A stretch of DNA of 64,000 nt, from positions 340,780 through 404,779 of the forward strand of contig QPMI01000095.1 of assembly GCA_004431415.1 (NCBI GenBank), in the 5' to 3' direction. A program made the position numbers and the translations under genes. The notes under the pieces are model-generated. The model searched no databases. It was not told the DNA's origin and was given only the letters and a program-made list of their open reading frames with translations. This document shows, piece after piece, positions 19,497-32,100 of the stretch. The DNA is from Cyanophora paradoxa (Eukaryota > Glaucocystophyceae > Cyanophorales > Cyanophoraceae). Position 1 is the first letter of the stretch; each line of letters starts with the position of its first letter.

Positions 19497-22176
19497 ATGA
19501 CTACAATAATTTTCAAGACTTCTTGTGGGGAAACCAAGCCAGGTCAAGGAGTGTTCCTGGTCGGAAGCTGCAAAGAACTCGGTTCGTCGCGCGCAGGGCG
19601 ATCCTTGGCGCATTCGTGAGCTAGTAGTACATACTCAGTCCCTGGAACATAACACGCCTGGCGCGCATCTTTGGCCACAGGAGACGCTGAGTTTCTCTGC
19701 TGCAGGTGCCTGGAATGTTGTTAACGGACTTAAACTCTCTACTTCTGCTGCCAGGTGCGTCGCTTTCGTCCAGAAACTCGCCCGCGCGCACGTGCCTAAT
19801 CCGCGCGCGGCAGCTTTCCGGAGTGGCGCGGATCCGTCTCTTTGGCCTCCTCTGGAACGCAAATAGAGTATAAGGTCGTTATCGCGGACGAATCTGGGAA
19901 GAATCCGCGCTGGGAAGATGGGAAGAACAGGTCGTTGAAGCTGCAGCCCAGCGATGTATCCGTGGCCGTCGCCTTAACTTGGAGCAAGCCCGGTGGTGAG
20001 CTTTCTTTTTCTATTCTTGCTTTCATTGCTTTTATAACGGGGCCACAGAGTCCCTCGAAGTTGCTTCAAGTGCTCCTTCCACACCAGCACCAACGCCAAC
20101 ACTGGCACCCCAGCCGGCGCGGCCGGCGCCCGTCGCGCATTTAGCGCCAGCGGCTTTGCCTCCCGTTGCTGCGGCCCACGCCCTCGCCGGCAACTCGAAG
20201 GCGTTCAGTCCACAGCTAGGGAGTCCGATCGGCTCGCCGATGGCGTTCTCGCCGATCGGCTCGGCGCACCCATCGGGGAGCCCCTCGGGGCTCGCCGGTC
20301 TCCTCCCTCTCTCCACTTCCTTCTCGCCGATCGTGATCGCGTCGTCGCCGTCGCCCCCTGCGGCGCTGTCGACATCGCTGCCGCCGCGGCCCCGCGGCCC
20401 GCCGGCCTCCTTCCACGAGGAGGAGCAGGCGGCAGCGCCGCGCCTTCTCGGCCTCTCGATCGGGTCCCCCGTGCCGCTCAACGTCGCGCCGGGCGCCGGC
20501 TCGGCGCACAACTCGCCGCGCGCCCTCTCGAGCTCCTCGAGCTCGGCCGGCTCGGGGCCCAGCACGCCCACCAAGGTGATGCACCGGTCGGGCCCCCCGT
20601 CGGCGCCGCGGCCGATCCCGACGAAGCCGCCCGTCTACCACGGGCCCCACGGGCCACACCACCACGAGTCGCCCCTCACCGTCCAGATCCCCTCGCCGAC
20701 GCAGAAGCCGGCGCCGGGCTCGAACCCGACGAGCCCGGCGGGGATGCTGCGGAGCCCCGTGCTCTCCCCGGGGACCCCCGGCTCGCTGCCGTCGGCGGTG
20801 CGGGTGGAGCTGGGCGTCCCCAAGGTGGAGGGCGAGGAGGCGCGGGGCCTGGAGCTCGGCCAGGTGCTGGGGCGCTCGGCGTTCGGGGCGATCCACCAGT
20901 GCACGGAGACGGCGACGGACCGCACGCTCGCCATCGCCCGCATCCCCCGCCACATCCTCTACCGCGCCCCGGCCCGCATGAAGGCCCGCCCGCCCGCCCC
21001 CCCCGCCCGCTCCCGCCCCCCCGCGCCGCGCCGCGCTGACGCGGGGGCAGACGCTGGTGGAGGTGGTCGAGCGGGTGCGCAAGGGGCAGCAGGAGCGGGG
21101 TCCCACGGGGCGCCACGTCGTCGCCCACCGCGACACCTTCGAGACCCCCGTGCGCCCGCCCCGCCCCGCCCCGCCGGCCGCCGCGGGGCGGGGTCCGACG
21201 GGGCGGGCAGCTCTCGCTGTGCTACACGATGGAGCTGGTGACGGGGGGGAAGCTGTTCGACCGGATGGTGATGAACGGGGCGTACAGCGAGAAGGACGCG
21301 GCGGCGTGCATGCTGCAGGTCGCCGCCGGCCTCGCCTTCCTCCACTCGTGCGGCGTCGTGCACAGCGAGCTCAAGCCCGAGAACCTCATGTACGAGGGGC
21401 CGGACGCCGACAGCGCCCTCGTGATCATCGGGCTGGAGCAGGGCCACCTCGTCGGCGAGACCGACCGGGAGGCGGCGCAGCGGGCGGCGCCCGAGTACCT
21501 GGCCCCCGAGGTGCTCGCGCAGGGGGACGAGTACCGCTACGACCCGGCCGCCGACGTCTGGTCCTTCGGCGTCATCCTCTACGTGCTCCTCTGCGGCTAC
21601 TTCCCCTTCTTCGGGGCGACCCCCGAGGAGGTCTTCCGCCGCGCCCTCGAGGCGCCCCTCGACCTCGAGCGCCGCGAGTGGGCCGCCGTCTCCGAGGCGG
21701 CCAAGCGCCTCCTGCGGCGCCTGCTCGACAAGGACCCCGCCGCCCGCCCCCGCGCCGAGGAGCTCCTCGCCGACCCCTGGATGCGGGGCGAGGTCTGCGC
21801 GGAGGCGCCGCTCGCCCCCAAGGTCGTCTCCAACCTCGCCGCCTTCACCGCCCGCCGCCGCTTCAAGGCCAGCGTCCTCGCCGCCGTCGCAATGGGCCGC
21901 CTCAAGGCCGCCGGCGCCTCCCCCTCGGCCTCGCCCCGCGCCTCGCCCGTGCCGGGGGCCCACGCCGGCGGCCAGGAGAGCGGGCGGGCGAGCCCGACGG
22001 GGGCGGCGATGAAGGACCCGCGGCTGGCGGCGGTGCTCGCGGACCCGCACGTGCACTCGGCGCTGCGCGACCCCGACCTGGCGGCGCGGCAGACGGCCGC
22101 CGCGGAGCACGCCTGCGGGGCCCCCGAGCGGCCCCTCCACCTCCACCACGCCCTCGCCCGCCTCCAGGCCGCCTGA
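19497..22176 (+). CDS. CBM20 starch-binding domain fused to a CaMK-like pseudokinase
   Basis: The N-terminal exons form a CBM20 domain: IIFKTSCGETKPGQGVFLVG, SCKELG joined to AWNVVNGLKLST, FPEWRGSVSL, then EYKVVIADESGKNPRWEDG and KNRSLKL, including the paired Trp positions used to bind starch. A Pro/Ser-rich linker of about 250 residues follows (GSPIGSPM..., SPTQKPAPGS). The C-terminal half has a CaMK-type kinase fold: LELGQVLGRSAFGAIHQC, YTMELVTGGKLFDRMV, GVVHSELKPENLMYEG, APEYLAPEVL, DVWSFGVILYVLLCGYFPFFG. Catalytic residues are lost: the AVK lysine site reads LAIAR (about 20930), HRD reads HSE (21358), and DFG reads IGL (21426). It is therefore probably a pseudokinase scaffold held on alpha-glucan. 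Toxoplasma CDPK2, an active kinase with a CBM20 domain, is the closest architecture I know of. ATG at 19497. Confidence 0.9.
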
Positions 22177-22757
22177 CAGCCCCGCCGCCCGCCCCCGCCG
22201 CCCCGCGGCGCCTCCTCCTCTTCGTCTCCCGTTTTCGCCGCTGTACCACGACTCCAATTTTGACCGGGCACCGCGTACTCTAGTAGACCTTCATTTCTGT
22301 TGTTTTCTGTATCGTGTATTTCATGGGTAGTAGGGGTAGGGGGGCATGGGTAGGGGTAGAGGGACTTGTTTGTTTGATGACGCAAGCCCTGCAAGAGGGA
22401 CAGCAACGTTGTCTGTCCCCTTCCCGCGGAGCTCGCTCCCCGCGCGGGTCGCAATTTTCGGCTTCGGCTTTCAAATCGATGATTTCAGCTTGCTTTCTAA
22501 ATTTCTCGGTATTGTAGAAACGAGACCGGTGTGGCAGTGCCGCACGCAGCTTTTTTTATATTGCAGGACAATCCCGCTGCGCCGGCGTTGCGGTCGCAGT
22601 TGGGGCATCGATATTGGTCGCACTTAGTGCACAGAGCAACGTAATTTACGATCTCCTATTCATTCAGCGGCTATCACAGTGTGTATTGCGACGAGTGTTC
22701 AAACTAAGACATTTCTGCAGGGCCTTTCCGGGGGCCGAGCGCGGGGGGCCGACCAGG
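22177..22757. other. Convergent intergenic region, no gene seen
   Basis: It lies between the stops of the CBM20-pseudokinase (+) and the giant Ala-rich gene (-). The middle is AT-richer (22270-22700) with a GGGTAGGGGTAGGGG-like stretch at 22325-22370. No supported gene. Confidence 0.6.
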
Positions 22758-25700
22758 CTAGGCGAGAGCGGGGGCGGGGTCCTCGGGGGGAAGGTGTGGG
22801 AGAAGGAAGGCCCAGGGGACGCGCTGGTGCCAGGGGCCGCCGGCGCCGGCCCCGCCCTGGGCCCCGAGGCGGACGCCCTCGGGGAGGCCCGGGGCGGCGA
22901 GGAGGCGGGCGGCGAGGGCGCGCAGCAGGGGCGCCCCCGGCGGGGCCTGCGCCTCCGCCGCGAGCGCCGAGGCGGCGAGGAGCGCCACGGGGCTCACCAC
23001 GCCGCTCACCGGCCGCCCCAGGTACCCCTCGGAGCCGCCGCGCTGCGCCGCCCCGCCGGCGAACGCCCAGCGCGCCGCGGGGCCCGCCTGCCGGCGCGTC
23101 GGCCTCGGGGGGCGGGGCGGGGGCGGGGCGGGGCGGGGCGGACGTGGCGAGGCGGAGGGCGAGCTCGAGGGGGGCGGCGGCGCGGGCGAGGTCGGCCTCG
23201 GCGAGGAGGCCCCGCGCAGCGAGCACCACCAGCAGCCGCCCCGCCGCCACCACCGCCCCCGCGCTCCGCCCCGGCCGCGAGAAGTCCGCCCCCCCGACCA
23301 GCCCCGCCGCCACGCACCTGCCCGCCCCGCTCAGGCCGGCGCGGGCGGCGGGGGCGGGGTTGGGGCGCACTCGGCGGCGGCCTCGGCGAGGCGGGCGGCG
23401 GCGGGGCCGGCGGCAACAACGGGGAGGGCGGCGTCGAGGACGGCTCCCGCCGCCTCCGCCTCGCCGGACAGGGGCGGCCCCTCCGCGGGGACGAGGCCGT
23501 CGTCGGTGACGAGGGGGCCGCGGAGGATGCCGGCGGCGGCGCGCCAGGCGCGGTCCACGAGCTCCACCGCCGCCTCCGTCGCCGCCATCGCCCCCGCCAC
23601 CCCCGCCCCCGCCCCGCCCCCGCCGCCACCCGCCCCGCAAAGGCCACCGCGTAGCCAGCCGCTCGGTCCGCCGCCGCGGCGTCGTCGGGGGCGGGGCCGG
23701 GGGCCGGGGCGGGCGGCGCAGCGGAGGGCGAAGCGGAGGGCAACCTGGGCGAGGGCGGCGGGGACGAGGGGCCCGTCGTGCGCCCCGGGGCCCTCCTCGG
23801 GGGCACCCCGCCGCCCCCGGCCCCCCCGCCGCACGAGGCGAGCCACGCGCCGAGGTGCCGCCCGTGCACCTGCCGGCGCCCCCTCAACCGCCTCGCAGCG
23901 AGGCCACGGGGGGCGGGGGTGGAGGCCCGGGGGCACCTCCCAGAGTGCCTGCAGGAGGGCGTCGCGGGCCTCGCAGGGCCCCGGCCACAGGTGGAGCCGC
24001 CGCAGCAGCTCGAAGCGCCGGCACGCCCTGCACGCACCGCTTGTCGGGGGCGGGGCGGGGCGGGGCGGGGCGGGGCGGGGGCCGCACATGACGACGGAGC
24101 CCATGGAGAGGGCGTCGGGCCGCAGCTGCCGACCCGCTCCCTGAGCCGCCGCGCGGGGGGCGGCACGGGGGGCGCACCGAGGCGGGGAGGGTGAGGTCGA
24201 ACTCGAAGTGCTGCGGGGGCCGGTGCCCCGCGGGGCCGGCGAAGGGGTCGCGGGGCACGGCGACGCGGCCGGTGTCGAGGGGGAAGGGGCCGGGCCCGTG
24301 GAGGGCCTCGTCGCGGGCCCCCTCCCGGAAGAGCGCCTCGAGCGCCTCCTCCATCTCCCCCTGCGCGTCCTCGTGCAGCTCCGCCAGCGCCGCCGAGGGC
24401 GGCTCCGAGCAGAGGCGCTCCGCCAGCCGCGCGAGGCGCTCGGGGGGCCCGGCGACGAGGGCGGCGAGGGCGGCGGGGCGGCGGAATGCTGCGGCCTCGA
24501 GGAGGGCCGCCGCCTCGAGGGCGTCCCCCGCGGCCCCGCCCCGCCCCACGGCGCGCGCGAGGAGGGCGGCGAGGAGGGCGGGGGCGGGCGGGGCGGCGGG
24601 GGCGCGGATCGCGGAGGCCCGCGCCGCGGGCGGCGTCGCCGAGGTCGAGGGCCGTCGCCAGGCGCCCCCACGCCGCCACGTCCACCCCCACCTCCCCCGC
24701 CTCCACCCTGCCCCCCGCACCCGCCCTCAGCCCCGTCCCGCGCGCGGCGCAGGGCGGCGGGGGGCGCGCCTGCGCAGGAGCCACTCGAGGAGGGCGGCGA
24801 GGAGAGCGGGGCGGGTGGCGAGGGCGGCGCGGGGGGCCCCGGGGGGCGGCTCCTCCTCGACGGGGCGCCCCTCGTCGTCGGCGCGCTCGAGGAGCTCGCG
24901 GTACTGCCCCCGCGCCCCGCCCAGCGCGTCCCACTCGATCGCAGCCACGGCGGCGGCGCCGAGAGCGCGGGCCGGCGCCCGGGCCGTCGCCGGGCGGACG
25001 GCGAGGCCGGCGGCGAAGGCGTCCAGCAGGCGGCCGGCGGCCGGCCCCTCCCAGCCGGCCCCCGCCCCGCCCGCCTGCTCGGGCGCCTCGAGCGGGGCGG
25101 GGGCGTCCGGTGCCTCGGGGGCCCCTCGGCGGCGAGCCCCGCGACGGAGAGGAGGGCGAGGAGGAGGGCGCGGGCGGCGCCGGCGCCGGCCGCGCGGCCC
25201 CAGGCGCGGTAGGCCTCGGCGGCGGCGGCGGAGGCGGCGTCGAGGGCGGGGCCCGGGGCGGGGCGGCGGCGCGCAGGAGGCAGGCCCCCGCGGAGAGGAG
25301 CCCGTAGACGAGCTCCTCGGGGACCTGCCGCCCGTCAGCGCGCGCGGCGGCGCGGGGCGGGAGCAGGGCGCGCCGCCGGCGGGGCTCCCGCGGGGGCGAT
25401 CCAGAGGACGGTGCCTGCGGGGGCGGCGGCGGAGGCGAGGCGGACGGAGGGCCCGGGGGCCTGCGCGTCGGGCCCGAGGAGGCCCGGGGCGGTGGCCTCG
25501 GGGCTCAGGGTGAGGCGCCCCGAGCGGCGCTCGGCGAGGCTCCGCAGGCACTCCTCCGGCACGAAGACCCGCTCCTCCGCCACCCCCTCCCCTGCCCCCG
25601 TCCACTCGCCCGGGCGCCCCCCGCGGCCGGCGCGGCGCTGGCGCACCGGAGCCGTCGCAGGGGGAGAGGGCGCGGCGGGCGATGGGGACGCCGTCGAGGT

Positions 25701-28700
25701 CGGCGCGGATGGCGAGGTGGAGCCCCGCCGGCACCGTCTGCCGCCCGTCACGCCCCGGCCCAGCGCGGCGCCCCCGCACGCGCGGCGCGCCTCGGGCCGG
25801 GGAAGACGGCGACGGCGCCGCGCAGCGTTCTCCCGCCAGCGCGGGCGCCTGGGCGGGGGTGAGGGGCGGCGCCGGGGCGCGGGGGCGGGCGGCGCGCCTC
25901 GAAGGTGAGGCGGCCCCAGTGCGGGCTCCCCTCCACGATCCCCACCCGCATCTCCTGCCGCCCCGTCGGCCCCGCCCGCCCCGCGCCGCCCCCGCGCACG
26001 CGCACCAGCGACTTGGGGGCGTCCCCGGGCGGGGCGGGGCCGGGGCGACGGGCGTGCTGACGCCCGCCCAGTCGCGCACCGTCTCCGCCTCGCGCCGCAG
26101 GAGCGCCCCCACCGCCCCGAAGAGCCGCCCCGCCGCAGCCGCCGCCGCCCCGGGGGCCAGGCCGAGGGCGCGGAGAAGGGCGGGCAGGCGGGGGGCCAGC
26201 GGAAGGCGGGGAGGGCGGAGGCGGCGAGGAGGGCGTCGGCTGCGGCGGCGGCGAGGGGCTCCTCGGGGGGCACTCGAGGAGGGCGGCGAGGGCGCGCTCG
26301 CCGGCCGCCTGCGCCAGCTCCCGCCCCGCTGCTCCCGCCCCGCCCCTCCCGCCGCAGCACCGCGGCGGCGGTGTGCAGGGCGGCGGCGGCGCGCAGGGCG
26401 GCGGGGCCCGGGAGGTCGGGGCGGCGCGCGAGGCCGAGGGCGCAGGCGGCGGCGGCGAAGGCGGCGGGGAGGGCGTCGGGGCGGCGGGGAGAACGGGCAT
26501 GGCGGGGCCTCCTCGGCGGGGAGGAGGGCGGCGCGGGTGCCGGCGCAGGCCCCCGCGAGGCCCTCGTCCCCGAAGCCGGCCCCCGCAGCCGCAGCACGCA
26601 CCCGCACAGCTCCGCCAGGCGCCCCCAGGGGCCGGCCCCGCCGCCTCCCGCCCGAACCCCTCCGCCAGCGCCGCCAGCGCCTGCGCCGGGGCTCGGGGCG
26701 GGGGCGGGGCGGGGCGGGCGGGGGCGGACCTCGTGGATGAAGCCGGCCCAGCGGGGGAGGGCGGCGGCGGCGGCGGGCCCCTCGCGCTCCGCGTACGCCA
26801 GCACCGCCTCCGCGGGGGCCAGCCACGCGCACACCCCCGCCTCCGCCCCGCCCCCGCCCGCCCCCGCACCTCCCCCGCCCCGCCCTCCCCGCCACCCGCC
26901 CCGGCCTCGCCCCCGCCCGCGGCGACCTCGCCTCCCGAACCCGTCCCTTCGCCTCCGGCCGGCGCCGCCTCACGCCCGCCGGGAGCCGCGGCTGCCGGCT
27001 CGGCGGTGGGGACTGGGGGACTGGGTGGCCTGGTCGGAGATAGCGCAGCGGAGGGCTGCGCGGAGGAGTGCTGCGACGGCCTCGAGAGCGCGCAGCCGCT
27101 CCGCGCTCGCCGGCTCCGCGCAGAGGTGCCCCGCTGCGGCGGCGGCGGCGGCGACGGTGGCGGCGATCTCGCGCGCGCCGGCGGGGCCGCGCCAGCCGGC
27201 GGCGGCGAAGAGGAGGAGGTCGCGCAGGGCGGCCGCCGCCCACGCGCGCAGCCCCGGCTCGAGGCCGGCGGCCGCGAGGGCCGTCCGCCCGTAAAGCAGC
27301 CTGCGGCGCGTCGCGCGGGGCGGCGGGGCGGCGAGCACGGCAGGCGCACCACTTGGGCCAGTGGCGGCGGGGCGTGGAGGCGGCGAGCGGGGCGGCGGCG
27401 GCGTGGAAGAGGAGGAGGGCGGGGGCGGGGGCGGCCGGGGCGGCCTCGAAGGCCTCCTCGGCGAGGTGCACGACGTTGCGCACGCCGAGCGCCCGCAGCG
27501 CCGCCTCTCGCGCCGGCGCCGCCGGCGGGCCCCGCCCCGTCGCCCGCAGGAACCCGGCGGCGCCGCGGGCGAGGGCGAGGAGGAGGGCGGGCGGTGGCGC
27601 CCGAGGGTGCGGGCCCACTCGAGGGCGGCGACGGGACCGTTCTCCCAGGGCCCCTCGGTCGCCCCCGCCGCCTCCGGGTGGCTCCAGTAGCACGCCCCGC
27701 CAGCCCCGCCACCGCCCCCAGGAACCTGCGCCGCCCTGAGCCCCCGCCCCGCCCACCGGCCCCGCCGCACGCGCACCGGCCCGGGGCGGCCCCGTCGGAG
27801 GCCCGCGCGAGGAGGCGGCGCAGGAGGCGGCCCCAGGGGGCCCCTCCTCCTCCTCCTCCTCCCCCGAGGCGCCTCCGAGCGCGGCGGAGGCGGCGCGCCC
27901 GAAGGCGGCGCGGGCGCGGCGCGGGGCGGCGGCGTGCAGGGCCGCCATCGCCTGCGGCGTGCCGGCGCGCGAGCCGGCCCCGACGGCCGCCGCCGCGATC
28001 GCCGGCAGCGGCCCCGCCGCCGCCCCCTCGTGCGCCGCCCGCTCCTCCAGGAAGGCCCGCAGCTTCCCCAGAGCGCCCGCCGCCCCTGCGCCCCGGAGCG
28101 TCACCCCCGCTGGGGCACCAGGCACCGGAGCCCCGCGCCACGCGGCCGCACCCTTCTTGGCCCGCCGCCGGGCGATCGCCGCCAGCGCCTCCGCCTCCTC
28201 GTCCTCGCCCTCGCCCTCCGCCCCCTCGCTCCCCGCGCCATCGCCGCCGCCCGCGCGCCGCAGCCGCTTCGCTGCGCGCCCCCCGTCCTCCGCGTTCTCC
28301 GCTGCAGCCGCATCGCCGTCCTCCGCAGCGCCGCTCTTCCGCTTCCGCTTCTTCTTCTTCCGCTTCTTGCGCGCCTTCTCGGCGCTCGCCGCCGCCGCCT
28401 GCTCCGCGCCCTCCCCCGCGCTCTCCGCACCCGCCGGGGCGCTGCTCGGCCCGCCCTCGACGGTCGTCGCGGCCGACGCAGCGCTCGACCTCTTCCGCTT
28501 CTTCTTCTGTCCGCGTCGGCGTGAGCGGCGAGCGCTGGACCGGCCGCAGGGGCGCACCTTCTTCTTCTTCTTCTTGTCTGCAGCGGCAGCCTGAGTCACG
28601 CCGGTCCCTCCATGCTCCTCCAAGCCATCATCAGGCGCCGCCTCGCCAGCAGCGGCAGTGTGCTCATCGCCGGACTCGGGCGCGTCGGCGAACTGCAGCG

Positions 28701-28864
28701 GAGCGTTCGCACGGTCAGCGATCGGCGCGCGCGCGCCACAGGACGTCAAGCGGGCGTACGCAGGAGCCTGCAGCGCCTCCGTCGTCGCCCGCGGCGTACT
28801 CGGCCTCGTCGGATCGCCGTACGTGATCTCCGAACTCGTACTCCGCCTCATCGCTCGAGCTCAT
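22758..28864 (-). CDS. Giant Ala-rich helical-repeat-like protein with Lys-rich N terminus
   Basis: Not recognised. The first exon (28864) starts MSSSDEAEYEFGDHVRRSDE. It splices to FADAPESGDEH, then a strongly basic region with KKKKKK and KKKRKR-type tracts (about 28340-28570), suggesting a nuclear or nucleolar address. A long helical, Ala/Leu-rich body follows (RAFLEERAAHEG, VRNVVHLAEEAFEAAPA, LYGRTALAAAGLEPGLRAWA, LCAEPASAERLRALEAVAALL), as in HEAT/ARM-like solenoids. It includes some beta-rich segments (MRVGIVEGSPHWGRLTFEA, LHLAIRADLDGVPIARRALS, RVFVPEECLRSLAERR). The C-terminal part continues (FEFDLTLPAS, RRFELLRRLHLWPGPCEARD) to a stop at 22758. More than a dozen introns are likely. Possibly over 1,400 residues; internal exon joins are uncertain, and two adjacent genes cannot be excluded. 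Confidence 0.55.
25404..25600 (+). repeat. 197-bp exact direct repeat, source copy (inside giant gene)
   Basis: Base-for-base identical to 34120-34316 in the same orientation. In the giant minus-strand gene this covers the last 9 nt of an intron and most of the exon encoding RVFVPEECLRSLAERRSGRL and onward. Confidence 0.95.
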
Positions 28865-29199
28865 CGCCGGCGTCTTGCAGGCGCGATGAGGCTGAAGCCT
28901 CGCAGCGGGGACTGGAATGAACGTCGAAGTTGGAACTTGGAAGTTGGAAGTTGGAACGTCGGAGGGAGGATACGGCATTAATCTGAAAACAATGTTCGCA
29001 GCTCCGTTCGTCGTCGTTCCCGGCGCGCCCGCGCGCGCCGCTGGCCTTCCTGTGCGCCGCGCATTTGCTGGGAAGCCCTTGCGTTGCGTGCAGGCGCCGC
29101 GCCAGAAGCTGAGCGTCCCGTCTCTCCCCGGCTCTCCCACTCGGAGCGGCGCGCCCGGTCGGCGCATTCATTGTTATTATAAAACTTACTTCAATTAAA

Positions 29200-32100
29200 A
29201 TGCAGCGAGCTTCCACGCCAGCGCAAAGCCGGGCTTCCCCGATGAGTACCGACGCACAATTTGGCTGCTGGAAGGTTCGTTACCCGGCTGTGGTTGCCGC
29301 TGCCGGGCACGCTCTTACTCCCGAGCAGGAGTCCGGCCCGCTACGCGCCCCCAGCTCCCACGGGACGTCACCTCCGCAGACGTCATCGTCGTTGGCGCCG
29401 GGTAAATCCATACCTTGTTCTTTTGCTGCATCAAGAATGTACTCATCATCTGGATATTCAGTATTGCGGGATTGACATTGGTGCGCTGCTGCTCTCGCGA
29501 GCTCTCCCGCGGTTGCTGGCGTCGACGCGGTCGCGCAGGCGTACGAGCTGCTGAAGAAGGGCGTCAAGGACGTCCTCGTGCTGGAGGCGCGCTCCGTCAG
29601 CGGCGGCATGACCGGGCGAACTACGGCTCACCTTATGACCAGCTGGGACGGTCCGGGATCCGCGCCGGCGCCGCGCCGCCCCCTCGCGCCGGCAGAACGC
29701 GCGCCGCGCAGACCGCTACTTCGAGGCGGAGAAAGAGTTGGGGCGGGAGCGGACGCGGGTGCTGGCGGAGAGCCTCGTGGGGGCGGTGGACCGTATCGAG
29801 GCGATCGTGAAGGAGGCCGGCATCCAGTGCGACTTCAGCCGCCTCCCCGGTGCACCCGCCCCGCCCCGGCGCCCCCCGCCCGAGGCCGCCCGCCGAGGGG
29901 GGGCAGGGCACCTGTTCCTGGGCGAGGGGCAGGGCGAGGAGATCCTGCGGCGCGAGCTGGACGCCGCCACCCGGTGCGCGCCCCGCGGCCCCACGCCCCG
30001 CCCCGGGCGCCGAGGCGGGGCCGCGCAGGGCGGGAATCAAGGGGCTACAGCTGGAGCGGTACACCGACACGACGGCGGTGCGGGGCTTCGGGCGCGTGCT
30101 CACCTTCCCCGGCCAGGGCCAGTTCGACCCGGTGCGCCGGCCCCCCGCGGTACCCCGCCTCGCGGCGCGATGCGGGGCGGGGCGCAGGTGAAGTACACGG
30201 ACGGGCTGGCGCGGGCGGTGGAGCGGCTCGGGGGGCGCATCTTCGAGGGGACGCGCGTCGCCCACGCCCGCGGCGGCTGCGTCGCCACCGGCGACGGTCG
30301 CGAGCTCTCTGCCGGCGCCGTCGCCCTCTGCACCAACTCCCCCATCGTCCGCGAGCCCCTCCTCCACATGAAGCAGGCCCGCGCCCCGCCCCGCCTTGCC
30401 CGCCCTCGCCCCGCGTGACGCGGGCGCCGCAGTCGCCCTACCGCACGTACGCCGTCGCGGGCCGCGTGCCCCGCGGCTCCGTTCCCCCCGCTGTGCGCCC
30501 GCCCCTCCTGCCCGGCCCTCTCCGGCGCGCCTCTGAGGCGGCGGCAGCTCTTCTGGAGCACAGAGGACCCCTATACCTACGGTCTGCCCCCCTGCTCGCC
30601 CGCTCCCCCGCCCCGCCCCCGGCGCACGAGGCGACTGGCCGCAGTGCGGCTGCAGCCGACGCCGGCCTTTGACTACATCATCACCGGCGGGGGCGACCAC
30701 CGGTGCGCCGAACCCCTCCGTCCCCACCCGTCCGCCCTCCCCCCACCGCGCCCCGCGCAGCTCGGGCCACACGCCGGAGGTGCCGGGGCGCTTTCGCGGG
30801 GCGGGGCGGGGCGGGGCGGGCGGGGCGGGGCCGAGGTGCAGGGCGCGCGCAGGACCCCGGTTCGGTCTTCGAAGACCTGGTGCCCGCCTTCTCCCCTTGG
30901 GCTCTCGGGGGAGCTGGGGGACACGGGGCGGCAGGTGCGGTGGACGAAGGCGCACTTCCCCCTCGCCGACCGCTTCGACTGGCGCTGGTCCGGCCAGGCT
31001 CGCGCCTCCTCCGGGCCCCGCCGCCTCTGCCGGGCCGCTAGTGCTAGTCTGTCTTGAACAGTGCTAGTAGAGGCCGACGGACACGCGGCCGAGGCTCGCG
31101 AGGCTCCGCTGTGCGAGCGTCACCGCCCATTGGTGGGGGAAGAGGAACCGGGGGGTACCTCGGAGCACTCGAAAGGGGATCAAATCGGCGTAGCGTGGCG
31201 GGCGCGCCCCGGAGGTCGGCGGCGCTAGCGCGACTCGAGGAAGTAGGGAAGGAGCGATGTCGGGCCTGCCGTTCGTCTACGTACCGTACGCGGGACCCCC
31301 AGGTGGGGACGCCATGCCGGGGCCGCGCCGAGCGCCCCGCCTGCGCTGCCGCCGGCTGAGGTTGTCGCGTGCGTGCGTGCAGGGGCCCCTCCGCCTGTGC
31401 CCGGAAGCATCGTGCGCTGCAGAGCCCCGATGTCTATCGATGTCTATCTCTCCCCCTTGCGCGCGCGGCTTCGCCGCTTCGTGTCCCTTCATTTACGAGC
31501 TCGGGATCCGCGTGCGCTCGATTCGGGCGCAGGGCTTGGGGTCCGGGCGGCCCCCGCTGCCTCCGCCGCCTATCATCTAGACGCATCCTCGCCGCCCTCA
31601 TCGCAGGCCCCCGCCCGCCCGCCCCGCCCCGGCCTGCGGCGGGCGGCGAGCGGGCTGCAGGGGAGGAGCACCCTTGGGCGGCCCTCTACGACCCCAAGCA
31701 CCTCAAGATCGGTGCGTTCGTCGGCCCCGCCGGCGGCTCCTTGTGCGGGAGCGAGCGGGGGGGCGGTGCGTGCAGACACGAGCTCGCTGCCGGACCTGGT
31801 GGAGCACACGGCGGCGACGGCGGGCGGTTACGCGGGGGCCGTCCTGCCCCGCCCGCCATTCTCCGCCCGCTCCCTCGACCCGGGCTCCGGCGCCCTCGTC
31901 CACGACCCGCTCCCCGTGCCCGCCCCGCCCCCCGCCCCCGGCGGCCCCTCACCCGGCGGCAGACGGCGGCCTTCAAGGACGAGGCCGGCGCCACACACGT
32001 CCACTCGGGTGCCGGCCCCGCCCCCCCCCCGCCCGCCCCCGCCCCCGCCGTCCCCGCCGAGCAGCCGAGCTCAGCGATCTGCCCGCACCTTGGATGTGCG

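Noticed and set aside
20156-22176. Active calcium/calmodulin-dependent kinase
   Set aside because: Lys, HRD-Asp and DFG-Asp are all replaced, and no calmodulin-binding helix or EF-hands are visible.
22699-28826. Very long open frames on both strands across this interval
   Set aside because: High GC makes stop codons rare. Only the minus-strand path with alternating exons and C-rich introns gives normal protein-like composition.
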